Source: Hyphomicrobiales bacterium | GTDB lineage: Bacteria; Pseudomonadota; Alphaproteobacteria; Rhizobiales; Rhizobiaceae | Reading direction: 5' to 3' | Length of the DNA stretch: 64,000 nt | Assembly (NCBI GenBank): GCA_900471515.1 | Contig: UCFC01000034.1 | Coordinates: 1 to 64,000, forward strand | Shown: positions 45,667 through 54,883 of the stretch, in pieces | Layout: each line of letters starts with the position of its first letter | Numbering within the stretch: position 1 is the first letter of the stretch | The notes under the pieces: model-generated | Told to the model about the DNA's origin: nothing | Database searches by the model: none | Seen by the model: the letters and a program-made list of their open reading frames with translations, nothing else | Made by a program: the position numbers and the translations under genes

Positions 45667-46773
45667 ATGAAATTTATGATCACAGGGGGTGCAGGATTCA
45701 TTGGGTCGGCTGTTGTACGCAACCTCATGGCACGGCAGGAGCACGAGATCTGCGTTGTTGATAAGCTTACATATGCCGCAAATCTTCAGGCCCTTGCCGG
45801 TTTCATGGATGATCCGCGCTTCACCTTTGAAAGAGCCGATATCGTCGATTCAGTAGCTGTGAAAACTATCCTCGATAGACATTCCCCCGATATTATAGTT
45901 CATCTCGCCGCCGAGAGCCATGTTGATCGCTCCATCGATAGTCCTGGAGGCTTCATCCAAACGAATATTGTTGGAACGTACACGCTTCTTCAGGCAGTCC
46001 TGGAGCATTTTCGCTTGCTTCCGCAATCGCGAAAGACATCATTCCGATTTCATCATGTTTCGACAGACGAGGTCTTCGGATCGTTAGGGTCCGAAGGATA
46101 CTTCACCGAGCAAACGCCTTACGATCCAAGCTCGCCGTATTCTGCTTCGAAAGCTGCCTCCGACCATCTCGTTCGAGCATGGGCCAGAACATATAAACTA
46201 CCTGTTTCGATCTCCAACTGTTCAAATAACTACGGTCCCTATCAATTCCCTGAAAAGCTCATTCCGCTCATCATTATCAATGCGATCGAAGGTAAGCCGC
46301 TGCCGGTATATGGTAATGGCGCGAATATTCGCGATTGGCTTCACGTCGACGATCATGCCGAGGCGCTGCTTTCAGTTGCAACGCGGGGCCGGCCTGGTGA
46401 AACATATAATATCGGTTCGAACTCTGAGCGCCAGAATCTCGATATTGTGACCGCGATATGCACGATTTTGGATCGGCTCCGTCCTCGATCTTCAGGTGTT
46501 TACGCGCAGTTAATTACCCATGTCTCGGATCGGCCGGGTCACGACATGCGTTACGCGATTGACGCCAAAAAACTACGAAATGAACTGGGCTGGCTCCCGT
46601 CGCGTTCATTCGAGGAAGGTCTGGTGCAGACCGTTGAATGGTACCTCGCCAACGCTGATTGGTGGAATGATATTCGCTCCAACGTGTACGGTGGCGAGCG
46701 TTTAGGCGCTCAACTTGGAAGTTCACCAGACCATCAACCTGTTTTCTCACGAAGCACCTCAAGTTCAAGGTAA
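45667..46773 (+). CDS. rfbB: dTDP-glucose 4,6-dehydratase
   Basis: A 368-residue SDR with FMITGGAGFIGSAVVRNL, VHLAAESHVDRSIDSPGGFI, HVSTDEVFGSLG, the YSASKAASDHLVRAW YxxxK motif and SNCSNNYGPYQFPEKLIPL. It converts dTDP-glucose to dTDP-4-keto-6-deoxy-D-glucose using bound NAD+. The C-terminal 15 residues are a Ser-rich extension. GGAGC upstream supports the ATG. The next gene is rfbA, but rfbC and rfbD for rhamnose are absent, so the keto sugar may feed a different product. Confidence 0.94.
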   Translation: MKFMITGGAGFIGSAVVRNLMARQEHEICVVDKLTYAANLQALAGFMDDPRFTFERADIVDSVAVKTILDRHSPDIIVHLAAESHVDRSIDSPGGFIQTNIVGTYTLLQAVLEHFRLLPQSRKTSFRFHHVSTDEVFGSLGSEGYFTEQTPYDPSSPYSASKAASDHLVRAWARTYKLPVSISNCSNNYGPYQFPEKLIPLIIINAIEGKPLPVYGNGANIRDWLHVDDHAEALLSVATRGRPGETYNIGSNSERQNLDIVTAICTILDRLRPRSSGVYAQLITHVSDRPGHDMRYAIDAKKLRNELGWLPSRSFEEGLVQTVEWYLANADWWNDIRSNVYGGERLGAQLGSSPDHQPVFSRSTSSSR

Positions 46774-46783
46774 GGAATTTTCC

Positions 46784-47662
46784 GTGAAGGCAATATTACT
46801 TGCGGGAGGAACGGGCTCTCGTCTCTATCCTCTGACCTCGGTATTAAGCAAGCAGCTGCACGCGGTATACGACAAGCCGATGATCTACTATCCGCTAACG
46901 GTGTTGATTGCGGCGGGTATTAGGGAATTTTGCCTTATCTCAACACCAGCAGATATTCCTCAATTTCGAAAACTTCTTTCGGACGGTCGCCAGTGGGGCA
47001 TAAGCATTGAATATATGGAGCAGGAACGTCCTCGAGGTATCGCCGAGGCTTTCATAATCGCTGAAGAATTCATTGGCTCAGATAATATTACGCTGATGCT
47101 CGGTGACAATATTTTTTTCGGTGGAGACTATTTCCCGAGGGCTATCGCCGAATTTCGAGGCGGCGCAACGATATTTGCCTATCACGTCAAGGATCCTTAT
47201 CGATACGGAGTTGTGGAATTCGATCAGTCCGGCAGTGCGTTATCCATCGAAGAAAAACCACAAAATCCAAAGAGCCACTACGCGATACCAGGTATCTACA
47301 TTTATGATAATCAGATAGTGGAGATCGCGCGATCCATTAATCCGTCCGACCGCGGCGAACTTGAAATAACTGATGTAAATTTGGAGTACCTAAGGCGCAA
47401 GCAGTTGTCCGTGCGTCGCCTCAGTCGAGGATTTGCTTGGCTTGATGCGGGTACGAGCACTGCTCTCCAAGAGGCGTCAGCGTACATCGAGGCGATAGAA
47501 CGTCGACAAGGCATAAAAATTGGGTGCCCTGAAGAGGCGGCTTTCATACGCAATTTCCTCAGTCTTTCGGATCTTGAAGCGCTTATTCACAAAATGCCCA
47601 GCTGTGAATATAGGGATTATCTCAATCTAGTCGTGTCAGAAGCGTATCGTTCTCACGGATGA
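46784..47662 (+). CDS. rfbA: Glucose-1-phosphate thymidylyltransferase
   Basis: A 292-residue nucleotidyltransferase: AILLAGGTGSRLYPLT with the GTGSR loop, SKQLHAVYDKPMIYYPL, LMLGDNIFFGGDYF, VVEFDQSGSALSIEEKP and GELEITDVN. It makes dTDP-glucose from dTTP and glucose-1-phosphate. The start is the GTG at 46784, 10 bases after the rfbB stop, with AAGG upstream; a longer frame into rfbB is rejected. Feeds RfbB. Confidence 0.94.
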   Translation: MKAILLAGGTGSRLYPLTSVLSKQLHAVYDKPMIYYPLTVLIAAGIREFCLISTPADIPQFRKLLSDGRQWGISIEYMEQERPRGIAEAFIIAEEFIGSDNITLMLGDNIFFGGDYFPRAIAEFRGGATIFAYHVKDPYRYGVVEFDQSGSALSIEEKPQNPKSHYAIPGIYIYDNQIVEIARSINPSDRGELEITDVNLEYLRRKQLSVRRLSRGFAWLDAGTSTALQEASAYIEAIERRQGIKIGCPEEAAFIRNFLSLSDLEALIHKMPSCEYRDYLNLVVSEAYRSHG

Positions 47663-47714
47663 TATGTTGAGAACGTCTCATTGCCAGAGATTCTAACAAC
47701 TTGAGCACTTTTGA

Positions 47715-49553
47715 ATGAAAAGGCTGTTTTCCTCAACGACATTGTTTTCTGTCAAAGATGTTTACGAAAAGACTCTTCTCGCTGCCTCTGTCGCTATATC
47801 CGTTTTTACTGTTATTTATCTATATTATCGTTGCCATTTCGGCTTTGAATTTTCCGATGAGGGATTTTATCTGTCTTGGGTCAAGGACCCTTTTTATCAA
47901 CCGTCCTCGGCTACTCAATTTGGTTTCATTTACAGCAATTTGTACAAGCTTTCCGAAGAGAATCTGGGGCTTTATCGATTTCTGAATTTCATTATAACTT
48001 TCATGCTTTCGATAAGCCTGCACATTGTCGTACTGAAGGAAGTCTTCGGAAGACGAATCTCGAAAGTTGAGGTGTGGACTTCCGCCATTGGCCTTTCCTG
48101 TCTCTCCGCAACAATGCTCGTCTTTGCGGGCGCCTGGTTGCCGACTCCAAGCTATAATCATCTCGCACTTCAGAGTCTCCTGATTGCTGCGATAGGTCTG
48201 ACGACCATCGATAAAGCAATTTCCCGACGCAGCATGTTGGGGTGGACTGTGTTAAGCGTCGGTGGCTGGATGGCATTTATGGCCAAGCCCACCACTGCGG
48301 CGGCACTGGCAGTTCTATCGATCGTTTATTTGTTGATTTCAGAAAAGCTGAATTTCCGTTACTTGGCTTACGCCGTCCTTGTTAGCGCCATGCTTCTGGT
48401 AATGAGCGCCCTGTGGATTGATGGCTCTGTCCAGGGTTTTGTGGAGCGTCTAAGAAGCGGCTCTGAGATGTATATCTTACTCGGAGCCGGTCACGCGAAG
48501 CTGTTCAGGTATGATGCACTATCGCTATCCGCTGACACACTGCGAGCCATGTGGATCGCTATTTGCGGCATTGTGTGCATTGTGCTTTTCCTACAGCCGG
48601 TCGGATGGGCGTTAAATTTGCTTGCTGTCTGTGCGAGTTTCTGCACGCTCGCGTGGCTTGGATTTTTGATTTTATATCGCGGCGACGTAGTCATTAATGG
48701 CGCCGCGCAGGGTATGGTTGTGTTCGCCATACCTGTTGCCTCGCTATATATAGCTGCCGCTCTGAAAAATTCTTTTTTCGTTGGCTACACTCGAGGCACG
48801 GTTGCAACCGGCGTCGTATTCCTCCTGTTTCCCGCCGCGTTCTCGTTCGGGACCAACGCAAACTATTGGGTCGCAGCTGCGCCAGCAGGGTGTTTTTTAG
48901 TTCTCGCTGGGCTGGTTTTATTACGGGATCTTCCAGACAACATTCGAATTGGAACGGTGCTTTTTCCTTTAGCAATAGGTGCGCAGGTACTAGGTCTTAT
49001 TCAAGTGCAAACTGGACTGGAGAACCCATATCGGCAGCCGCAATCTCTGATTAAAGCGAGGACTGAGATAACGCTGGGAGACGGTAGCTCTAAACTTTAC
49101 GTCAGTGAGAGTTTCGCTACGTATATCGGCGATGCAATCAGGCTTGCTCATGAGTCGGCGTTCGCCAAGGGAACACCCCTTATTGACCTGACGGGGCAAT
49201 CTCCAGGTACTCTCTATGTCATGGGAGCAGCAAACATTGGGCAACCGTGGACGGTCGGGGGATATCCGGGCAGTGCGGATCTAGCTACAGTCATGCTCGG
49301 AAAAGCTCCATGCTACGATCTCGGAAGATCGTGGTTGCTGATTGAACCAGATGGGCCACGAAGCATCTCCCCCACCGTTCTTTCAAGCTTTGGTGCCGAT
49401 TGGGAGAAAGACTACACAAAAATGGGGACGCTGATGACAACTCCGGGGGTAAGCGGAAGCAGTGAGATTCGCGCGCAATACCTGTTAAAACCGCGGCGAT
49501 CTACTGATGAAGCATCGAGTGCGTGCCTTGCAAAACGTGCCAGCTTTCAATAG
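47715..49553 (+). CDS. GT-C-type membrane glycosyltransferase (putative)
   Basis: A 612-residue membrane protein with about 11 hydrophobic segments between residues 20 and 430 and a C-terminal periplasmic domain of about 170 residues. The first outer loop carries an acidic pair in FEFSDEGFYLSWVKDP, the position of the catalytic Asp/Glu in GT39/GT83-like GT-C enzymes. These use polyprenyl-phosphate sugars outside the membrane. Primary sequence is not close to any family I can name. It is followed 9 bp later by the split transketolase operon, which encodes an Und-P-type GT2 and SMR proteins, so it is the likely final transferase of that pathway. Codon use is AT-richer than the flanks. Confidence 0.72.
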   Translation: MKRLFSSTTLFSVKDVYEKTLLAASVAISVFTVIYLYYRCHFGFEFSDEGFYLSWVKDPFYQPSSATQFGFIYSNLYKLSEENLGLYRFLNFIITFMLSISLHIVVLKEVFGRRISKVEVWTSAIGLSCLSATMLVFAGAWLPTPSYNHLALQSLLIAAIGLTTIDKAISRRSMLGWTVLSVGGWMAFMAKPTTAAALAVLSIVYLLISEKLNFRYLAYAVLVSAMLLVMSALWIDGSVQGFVERLRSGSEMYILLGAGHAKLFRYDALSLSADTLRAMWIAICGIVCIVLFLQPVGWALNLLAVCASFCTLAWLGFLILYRGDVVINGAAQGMVVFAIPVASLYIAAALKNSFFVGYTRGTVATGVVFLLFPAAFSFGTNANYWVAAAPAGCFLVLAGLVLLRDLPDNIRIGTVLFPLAIGAQVLGLIQVQTGLENPYRQPQSLIKARTEITLGDGSSKLYVSESFATYIGDAIRLAHESAFAKGTPLIDLTGQSPGTLYVMGAANIGQPWTVGGYPGSADLATVMLGKAPCYDLGRSWLLIEPDGPRSISPTVLSSFGADWEKDYTKMGTLMTTPGVSGSSEIRAQYLLKPRRSTDEASSACLAKRASFQ

Positions 49554-49562
49554 GGGCGGGAA

Positions 49563-50366
49563 ATGGTCGTTGAGAAGTTGTCTAACGAAGCGCCTTTCGA
49601 AGAACTCATGAACTCAGCGAGGCTTCGACTTTTGCAGATGCATTATGAAGCTAAGGTTGGTCACATAGGTGGGAATATATCATGTTTGGATGCGATCATG
49701 GTGCTTCATCACCTTATAATGTCGCCCGAAGACCGGTTTATTCTCTCAAAGGGTCATTCGGCGGGAGCTCTCTATATTGCGCTCTGGAGCTTAGGGAAAA
49801 TTGAAGAGTCCGACCTGAAAACGTTCTGTAAGGACGATACGCTCTTACCTGGGCATCCAAGCGGCTCGGGGATACCGGGGTTAATGTTCTCGACAGGGTC
49901 TTTGGGGCATGGGCCCTCGTTATCTGCCGGTCTAGCGTTGGCCGCAAAGCGTGTTGGCTCAAAGCGACACATCTATTGCCTCTGTTCCGATGGAGAATGG
50001 CAGGAAGGAAGCTGCTGGGAGGCGCTTATATTTGCGGTACACCATCGCCTCGATAACCTGACGATACTAGTTGATCAGAACGGACTTCAGGGCTTCGGAA
50101 GGACGCAAGACATCGTTTCCTACAGTGACGTGGGAGGCCGAATGGCCGCGTTCGGCGCAAATATTCAGAAAGTTAACGGTCACGACTATCGAGCTGTGAG
50201 CGGCGCACTGATGTCGGGGACGGTCGGACGTCCCAACGTGGTCATCCTCGACACCGTGAAAGGAAAAGATCTCCATTTTGAAGGTGATGTTTCATCCCAT
50301 TATCTCCCGCTCACAGAGGAACAATACTTAGCTGGCCGTCGTGCAATTGAGGGGCTGGGGGAATGA
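49563..50366 (+). CDS. Transketolase-like N-terminal subunit (ThDP-binding)
   Basis: A 267-residue protein equal to the N-terminal third of transketolase: MHYEAKVGHIGGNISCLDAI, RFILSKGHSAGALYIAL, DDTLLPGHPSGSGIPG, FSTGSLGHGPSLSAGLALA, then the ThDP motif CSDGEWQEGSCWEA ending at LVDQN. The usual GDG is SDG here. Together with the next gene it makes a complete split transketolase, able to move a two-carbon unit between sugars. GGGGCGGG precedes the ATG. The pair lies inside a sugar-nucleotide and glycosylation operon, not with pentose-phosphate genes, so a role in making a branched sugar is inferred. Confidence 0.88.
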   Translation: MVVEKLSNEAPFEELMNSARLRLLQMHYEAKVGHIGGNISCLDAIMVLHHLIMSPEDRFILSKGHSAGALYIALWSLGKIEESDLKTFCKDDTLLPGHPSGSGIPGLMFSTGSLGHGPSLSAGLALAAKRVGSKRHIYCLCSDGEWQEGSCWEALIFAVHHRLDNLTILVDQNGLQGFGRTQDIVSYSDVGGRMAAFGANIQKVNGHDYRAVSGALMSGTVGRPNVVILDTVKGKDLHFEGDVSSHYLPLTEEQYLAGRRAIEGLGE

Positions 50367-51253
50367 GAGATGCGTTTGCCAGGGCGGTTATGGCAGGTTG
50401 GAACTCGCCCAACCACTACTTCCTCACCGGCGATCTGGGCTTTATGGCTCTCGAAAATATGGAAAAAAGCCTGGAGGACCGCTTTATCAACGTAGGTGTG
50501 GCAGAGCAGAATATGATTGGCGTTGCGGCGGGGCTCGCAAGGGAGGGAAACAAGGTTATTACCTACAGCATCGCGCCATTTTGTTATGCGCGGCCGTTTG
50601 AGCAGATCCGCAACGACATCTGCCTTTCCAATCTTCCGGTATGCATTGTTGGAAATGGGGGGGGATTTGCATACGGATACATGGGGCCGACGCACCACGC
50701 GCTCGAAGATTGTGCCGCGATGAATGCATTGGGCGTAAGAGTCATTGCACCCGCATTCGACGACGACATTACCAGGATCATTGGTGAAGTCTCGGCGCCG
50801 ACTTACCTCCGGCTAGGGTATGACGTTCGTCCGAAGGGGATGGACGCGCCTTCTTACGCCCCGTGGAGGCGATTGCTGGATGGACAAAGAGGTGCATTGG
50901 TGGCCTTGGGACCGTTGGCAGGCGTTGCATGGAGTGCCCTGCTTGATAAACCGGCCAACCAGCGTCCTGCCGTGTGGGCGCTGACAGAATTCGTATTTGA
51001 CTGCATCCCCGAGCAGTTTTTCGCGGACGTTGAAGAAGGTACCCTTTTCGTTATCGAAGAACATGTTGCCGCGGGTGGCTTAGGAATGAATTTGTCGCAT
51101 GCAATGATATTGCTCGGGACTAGCGTCAAGAACATGGTTCATCGTTACGCGCTTCGTTATCCTTCTGGAAGATTCGGGTCGCAAAGTTTTCACCGAGCAG
51201 AATGCGGGCTTGACGAGGCGGGTGTCCGCAGAATGGTGGAGCATCTCCAGTGA
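50363..51253 (+). CDS. Transketolase-like C-terminal subunit
   Basis: A 296-residue protein matching the pyrimidine-binding and C-terminal domains of transketolase. FINVGVAEQNMIGVAAGLA carries the catalytic Glu that activates ThDP. YSIAPFCYARPFEQIRNDI and GGFAYGYMGPTHHALEDCA (with a substrate-site His pair) follow, as does a C-terminal domain (LFVIEEHVAAGGLGM). It overlaps the N-terminal subunit gene by ATGA and the next gene by GTGA. Split transketolases of this type occur in several polysaccharide or secondary-metabolite clusters. Acceptor and donor unknown. Confidence 0.88.
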   Translation: MRDAFARAVMAGWNSPNHYFLTGDLGFMALENMEKSLEDRFINVGVAEQNMIGVAAGLAREGNKVITYSIAPFCYARPFEQIRNDICLSNLPVCIVGNGGGFAYGYMGPTHHALEDCAAMNALGVRVIAPAFDDDITRIIGEVSAPTYLRLGYDVRPKGMDAPSYAPWRRLLDGQRGALVALGPLAGVAWSALLDKPANQRPAVWALTEFVFDCIPEQFFADVEEGTLFVIEEHVAAGGLGMNLSHAMILLGTSVKNMVHRYALRYPSGRFGSQSFHRAECGLDEAGVRRMVEHLQ

Positions 51254-53220
51254 GCCTCGACACAGACATTCAAAGGTTAAAGGGCCCAATTCTTATTATC
51301 GGTGCCAGCGGTTTCGTAGGCGCCAACCTTTTGATTCGGCTCCTTAAGAGCCGGGCTGATGTATTCGGAAGTTATTTCTCGGAAAACCCTTGGAGACTTA
51401 GAGACGTCCCCGATCAATGCAAAGTATTTCTCGACACCCAGAGGTCTGAAAGCATATCTGAAGTTATGCTTCAAATCCAGCCAAAGACTATATTTGACTG
51501 CTCATCGTTTGGCGCCTATTCATTCGAGGCGGACGTCGAGCGTATACATGAAGTAAACTATCTCGGTTTCATCCGGATGATGGAGGAGGTCGCTCGAACT
51601 CCAGTAGTTGCTTATATTCACGCTGGGAGTTCCTCGGAGTATGGAACAAACTCGGATGCACCTACGGAAGACAGCGAACTTATTCCAAACAGTCCCTATG
51701 CCGTTAGTAAAGCCGCAACAAGTCACGCCATCACGTATTATGGAAAGTTTCGTGATGTTCCCGTGACCAATCTCCGCTTGTATTCTGTTTACGGACCCTA
51801 CGAGGACAGCTCCCGCCTGATACCGACGTTAAGTAAAGCCGTTCTATCGGGTCGCCTGCCCAGATTCGCCGAGTCCCATACCACACGGGATTTCATACAC
51901 GTCGACGACGTGATTGCGGCATTTGTGGCAGCTGCAGTCCAGATGGGGGCAGGGGTTGCCGGGAATTCTTTCAACATTGGCACCGGGATAGCAACAAGCC
52001 TGGGCGATCTAGCGCAATTAGCGAAAAATATCTTTTCTATTGGTGACGTTCCTCAGTTTTCTGGTGACATGGCACGGAAATGGGATGTCGAGAACTGGCA
52101 CGCCAACCTAGACAAGACCAAGCAGATTCTTGGTTGGACGGCGAATATCACGCTCCAAGAGGGCCTCAGTTCAACTAAGGCATGGTGGCAAGCACAGCTT
52201 GAAAGGACACCCGCTGAGACCCTGACAAAAAAGGAGGCTGGCCGAAGCGAGAAGGCCTCGATATCTGCGATTATAGCTTGTTACAAAGACGCCCAGGCTA
52301 TTCCTGTCATGTACAGTCGGCTGGTTGCAGTGTTTGATCGCTTGGATATGGACTATGAAATCATCTTCGTGAATGATTGCTCGCCAGATAATTCAGCTGA
52401 CGTAATCAGAGAACTGAGCACCCAAAATCCTCGCGTCGTTGGGATCAACCACACAAGGAACTTTGGATCACAAGCCGCATTCAGGAGCGGCATGGAATTG
52501 GCGACGAAAGAAGCTTGCGTACTGCTCGACGGAGACCTGCAGGATCCCCCAGAACTCATTGAAAAGTTCGTTGAGCAGTGGCGAAATGGCGCAGATATTG
52601 TATTCGGCCGGCGTGTTGGACGTGAAATGCCCCCGATACTGGCCGCCTGCTACAGCGCTTTTTATAAATTATTCTCTGCGCTTAGCGAAGTTCCGATCCC
52701 AAGAGACGCCGGCGATTTTTCACTCATTGACCGGATCGCCGTCTACTGGATCTTGCAGTGTGACGAGCGTGATGCCTTCCTGAGAGGATTGCGCGCATAT
52801 GTCGGCTTCAAGCAGGTCGGAGTGGACTACATCAGGCCCGAGCGCATGTTCGGGGTAAGTACAAATAACTGGATTAAGAATATAGGGTGGGCAAAAAAGG
52901 GTATTTTTTCCTTCTCTCGAACGCCGTTACATCTGCTTACCGCTATGGGCGGGCTGGCGAGCGTTGCAACATTCTTGGTTGCGATATGGAGTGTTGTACT
53001 GCGAATCCTTGAACCGACGTCGGTTCCAAAAGGCATCACTTTTCTAGCGCTCCTGGTGATGTTTTTTGGTTCATTTTCAATCCTTGGTATTGGGCTGCTT
53101 GGTGAATATATCGGAAAGATTCTAGAGGAGACGAAAGCCCGGCCGGCGTTCATACGGCGAAGTTTGATCGTCCGCGGTAAGGAAATACCTGCTCAATCGA
53201 CAAGGCAAAATCAGTTATGA
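51250..53220 (+). CDS. Fusion: SDR sugar epimerase/reductase + polyprenyl-phosphate GT2 (ArnC/GtrB-like)
   Basis: A 656-residue two-enzyme fusion. Residues 1-315 are an extended SDR: ILIIGASGFVGANLLIRL, IHAGSSSEYGTNSDAPTEDS and SPYAVSKAATSHAITYYGK (Ser, Tyr, Lys), VYGPYEDSSRLIPTL, RDFIHVDDVIAAF. A charged linker of about 20 residues follows. Residues about 337-565 are a GT2 domain of the DPM1/ArnC/GtrB type (SAIIACYKDAQAIPVMYSRL, IIFVNDCSPDNS, LLDGDLQDPPELI). Two C-terminal helices end the protein (about 560-630). GtrB/ArnC enzymes load a sugar from a nucleotide onto undecaprenyl phosphate. The fusion implies that the SDR makes the last form of the very sugar that the GT2 loads. GTGA overlap before, ATGA after. 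Confidence 0.87.
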   Translation: MSLDTDIQRLKGPILIIGASGFVGANLLIRLLKSRADVFGSYFSENPWRLRDVPDQCKVFLDTQRSESISEVMLQIQPKTIFDCSSFGAYSFEADVERIHEVNYLGFIRMMEEVARTPVVAYIHAGSSSEYGTNSDAPTEDSELIPNSPYAVSKAATSHAITYYGKFRDVPVTNLRLYSVYGPYEDSSRLIPTLSKAVLSGRLPRFAESHTTRDFIHVDDVIAAFVAAAVQMGAGVAGNSFNIGTGIATSLGDLAQLAKNIFSIGDVPQFSGDMARKWDVENWHANLDKTKQILGWTANITLQEGLSSTKAWWQAQLERTPAETLTKKEAGRSEKASISAIIACYKDAQAIPVMYSRLVAVFDRLDMDYEIIFVNDCSPDNSADVIRELSTQNPRVVGINHTRNFGSQAAFRSGMELATKEACVLLDGDLQDPPELIEKFVEQWRNGADIVFGRRVGREMPPILAACYSAFYKLFSALSEVPIPRDAGDFSLIDRIAVYWILQCDERDAFLRGLRAYVGFKQVGVDYIRPERMFGVSTNNWIKNIGWAKKGIFSFSRTPLHLLTAMGGLASVATFLVAIWSVVLRILEPTSVPKGITFLALLVMFFGSFSILGIGLLGEYIGKILEETKARPAFIRRSLIVRGKEIPAQSTRQNQL

Positions 53221-54146
53221 ATGATGCAGTAAGTTCGACGGCGGAGAGATCCTGTCCCGTGTGCGCTAGCCGGACATTTGTCCATTTCGCCGACGAGAGG
53301 ATCGACGAAAGTAAGGTTAGCACATTCACCTATGCATCTCGCAAGCAACCCGAATTTATGTGTTTGCGTTTGGTGCGCTGTGTGGATTGCGATCTCGTTT
53401 ATGCTCCCACCCCTCCCACGCAAAATTTCCTGTCGGATTCCTATTCTGAAGCGTCGTTCGATTCGGCGAAGGAAGCTATTGCTGCTGCGATCAGTTATTC
53501 AAAGGCATTGGTTCCCCATATTGCGGACCTTTCCAGACGTACGATCGCGGTCGACGTCGGGGCCGGTAGCGGACCGCTTTTACCTCTGCTGCAGAATGCA
53601 GGCTTCGCCAAGGTGATTGGTATCGAGCCATCAAGGGCCGCGATCGACGCGGCTTCTCCGGATGTTCGACCAATGCTACGAGAAGGCATGTTCTCGCCGG
53701 AGATGCTTGAAAGCGAACATCCGTCGCTTCTATGCTCATTCATGACACTCGAACATATTGCAGAACCGGGAGATTTTGCGCGAGCCGTTTATGACTTGCT
53801 GGAGCCGGGAGGCAAATTCGCAGTTGTCGTTCATAATTGGCGTTCACCGCTCAATCGGATCTTAGGGCTACGATCGCCGATCATCGATGTCGAGCATCTG
53901 CAGCTTTTTAGTCCCAAATCGATAACGGCTTTATTTGTCGAGGCGGGATTTGAGAATGTCAGTCAAGTGGCGATCACTAATGCCTATCCTATAGGCTATT
54001 GGCTCCGGCTGTCTCCGCTGCCCGCGAAACTAAAAGCGTTGATAGGCGGCGCACTTTCTCGTATTGGCTTAGCGGATGTGCAAATACCACTACGTGTCGG
54101 AAATATGATGGCTGTCGGCTCAAAACCGCTCGAGATGAACAAATGA
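53217..54146 (+). CDS. Class I SAM methyltransferase with N-terminal zinc-ribbon-like motif
   Basis: A 309-residue protein. The head has two Cys pairs (SCPVCASRTFV and RCVDCDLVY), as in many small-molecule methyltransferases of polysaccharide and sugar clusters. Next comes a Methyltransf_23-type core: VDVGAGSGPLLPLLQNAG, IGIEPSRAAID, SFMTLEHIAEPGDFARA, LLEPGGKFAVVVHNW. The C-terminal region (IIDVEHLQLFSPKSITALF) is typical of the group. Likely methylates the sugar made by this operon, on O or C. Overlaps both neighbours by 4 bp. Confidence 0.83.
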   Translation: MNDAVSSTAERSCPVCASRTFVHFADERIDESKVSTFTYASRKQPEFMCLRLVRCVDCDLVYAPTPPTQNFLSDSYSEASFDSAKEAIAAAISYSKALVPHIADLSRRTIAVDVGAGSGPLLPLLQNAGFAKVIGIEPSRAAIDAASPDVRPMLREGMFSPEMLESEHPSLLCSFMTLEHIAEPGDFARAVYDLLEPGGKFAVVVHNWRSPLNRILGLRSPIIDVEHLQLFSPKSITALFVEAGFENVSQVAITNAYPIGYWLRLSPLPAKLKALIGGALSRIGLADVQIPLRVGNMMAVGSKPLEMNK

Positions 54147-54883
54147 CCCAAGCTGAGAAAATTAAAGTAAAAAAGAACGTTAGCAAGTTCGACGAGGACG
54201 TCTTAAAGACGGGGTCATATGCGTATACAGCTGAGCGACTCTCGTCTCAATTGGCGAACGGAAACATAAGTCGCGCGATTGCCCAAAGCTACGATTTTAG
54301 GGGTAAGCGAATTCTTGATCTGGGTTGTGGCGACGGTGCTTACACATTGGAGTTTCCGACGCTCGGTGTATCGGCGGTATTAGGCTCGGATCCGGCGGAA
54401 GCGGCAATCAAATCTGCTAGTAAGAAAGCCGAAAAACTCGGTGTCAGCGATATCGTAACATTTGAGGTAGGTAATATTTATGACCTCGGTTCGCTCCTCA
54501 CCGCTGGTTACGATTGCATAGTGCTTCGAGGCGTCTTGCATCATCTCCCGGATGCGGCTGAAGCAATCCAAGCGCTCGCAGCCTTCAAAGGCACCGTTGT
54601 CATTCTGGAGCCTAACGGTAACAACCCGGTTTTGAAGCTTCTGGAGAAATATTCTCGCTACCATATTGAACATGAAGAACGCTCGTTCACGCCCAAATTA
54701 CTTCGCTCATGGCTGACCAACGCACAGTTTTCAGTTGTTTCGTGCAAGGTGCTTAATCTTGTACCTATGTTTTGTCCAGATTGGATGGCGCGTATGGGGC
54801 AGGTGTTAGGTCCGATCGTGGAAAGGGTGCCATTGCTACGAGACATCCTATGCGGACAGACCTTGATTGTTGCGCGAAAGTGA
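54143..54883 (+). CDS. Class I SAM methyltransferase
   Basis: A 246-residue methyltransferase. An N-terminal helix (NVSKFDEDVLKTGSYAYTAE) leads into motif I RILDLGCGDGAYTLEF, then GSDPAEAAIKSASKKAEKLG, and DCIVLRGVLHHLPDAAEAIQ; a C-terminal stretch (FTPKLLRSWLTNAQF) follows. The ATG at 54143 overlaps the previous stop and replaces a longer out-of-style upstream frame. Target unknown; being in the same compact operon it probably adds a second methyl group or acts at another position. Confidence 0.83.
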   Translation: MTQAEKIKVKKNVSKFDEDVLKTGSYAYTAERLSSQLANGNISRAIAQSYDFRGKRILDLGCGDGAYTLEFPTLGVSAVLGSDPAEAAIKSASKKAEKLGVSDIVTFEVGNIYDLGSLLTAGYDCIVLRGVLHHLPDAAEAIQALAAFKGTVVILEPNGNNPVLKLLEKYSRYHIEHEERSFTPKLLRSWLTNAQFSVVSCKVLNLVPMFCPDWMARMGQVLGPIVERVPLLRDILCGQTLIVARK

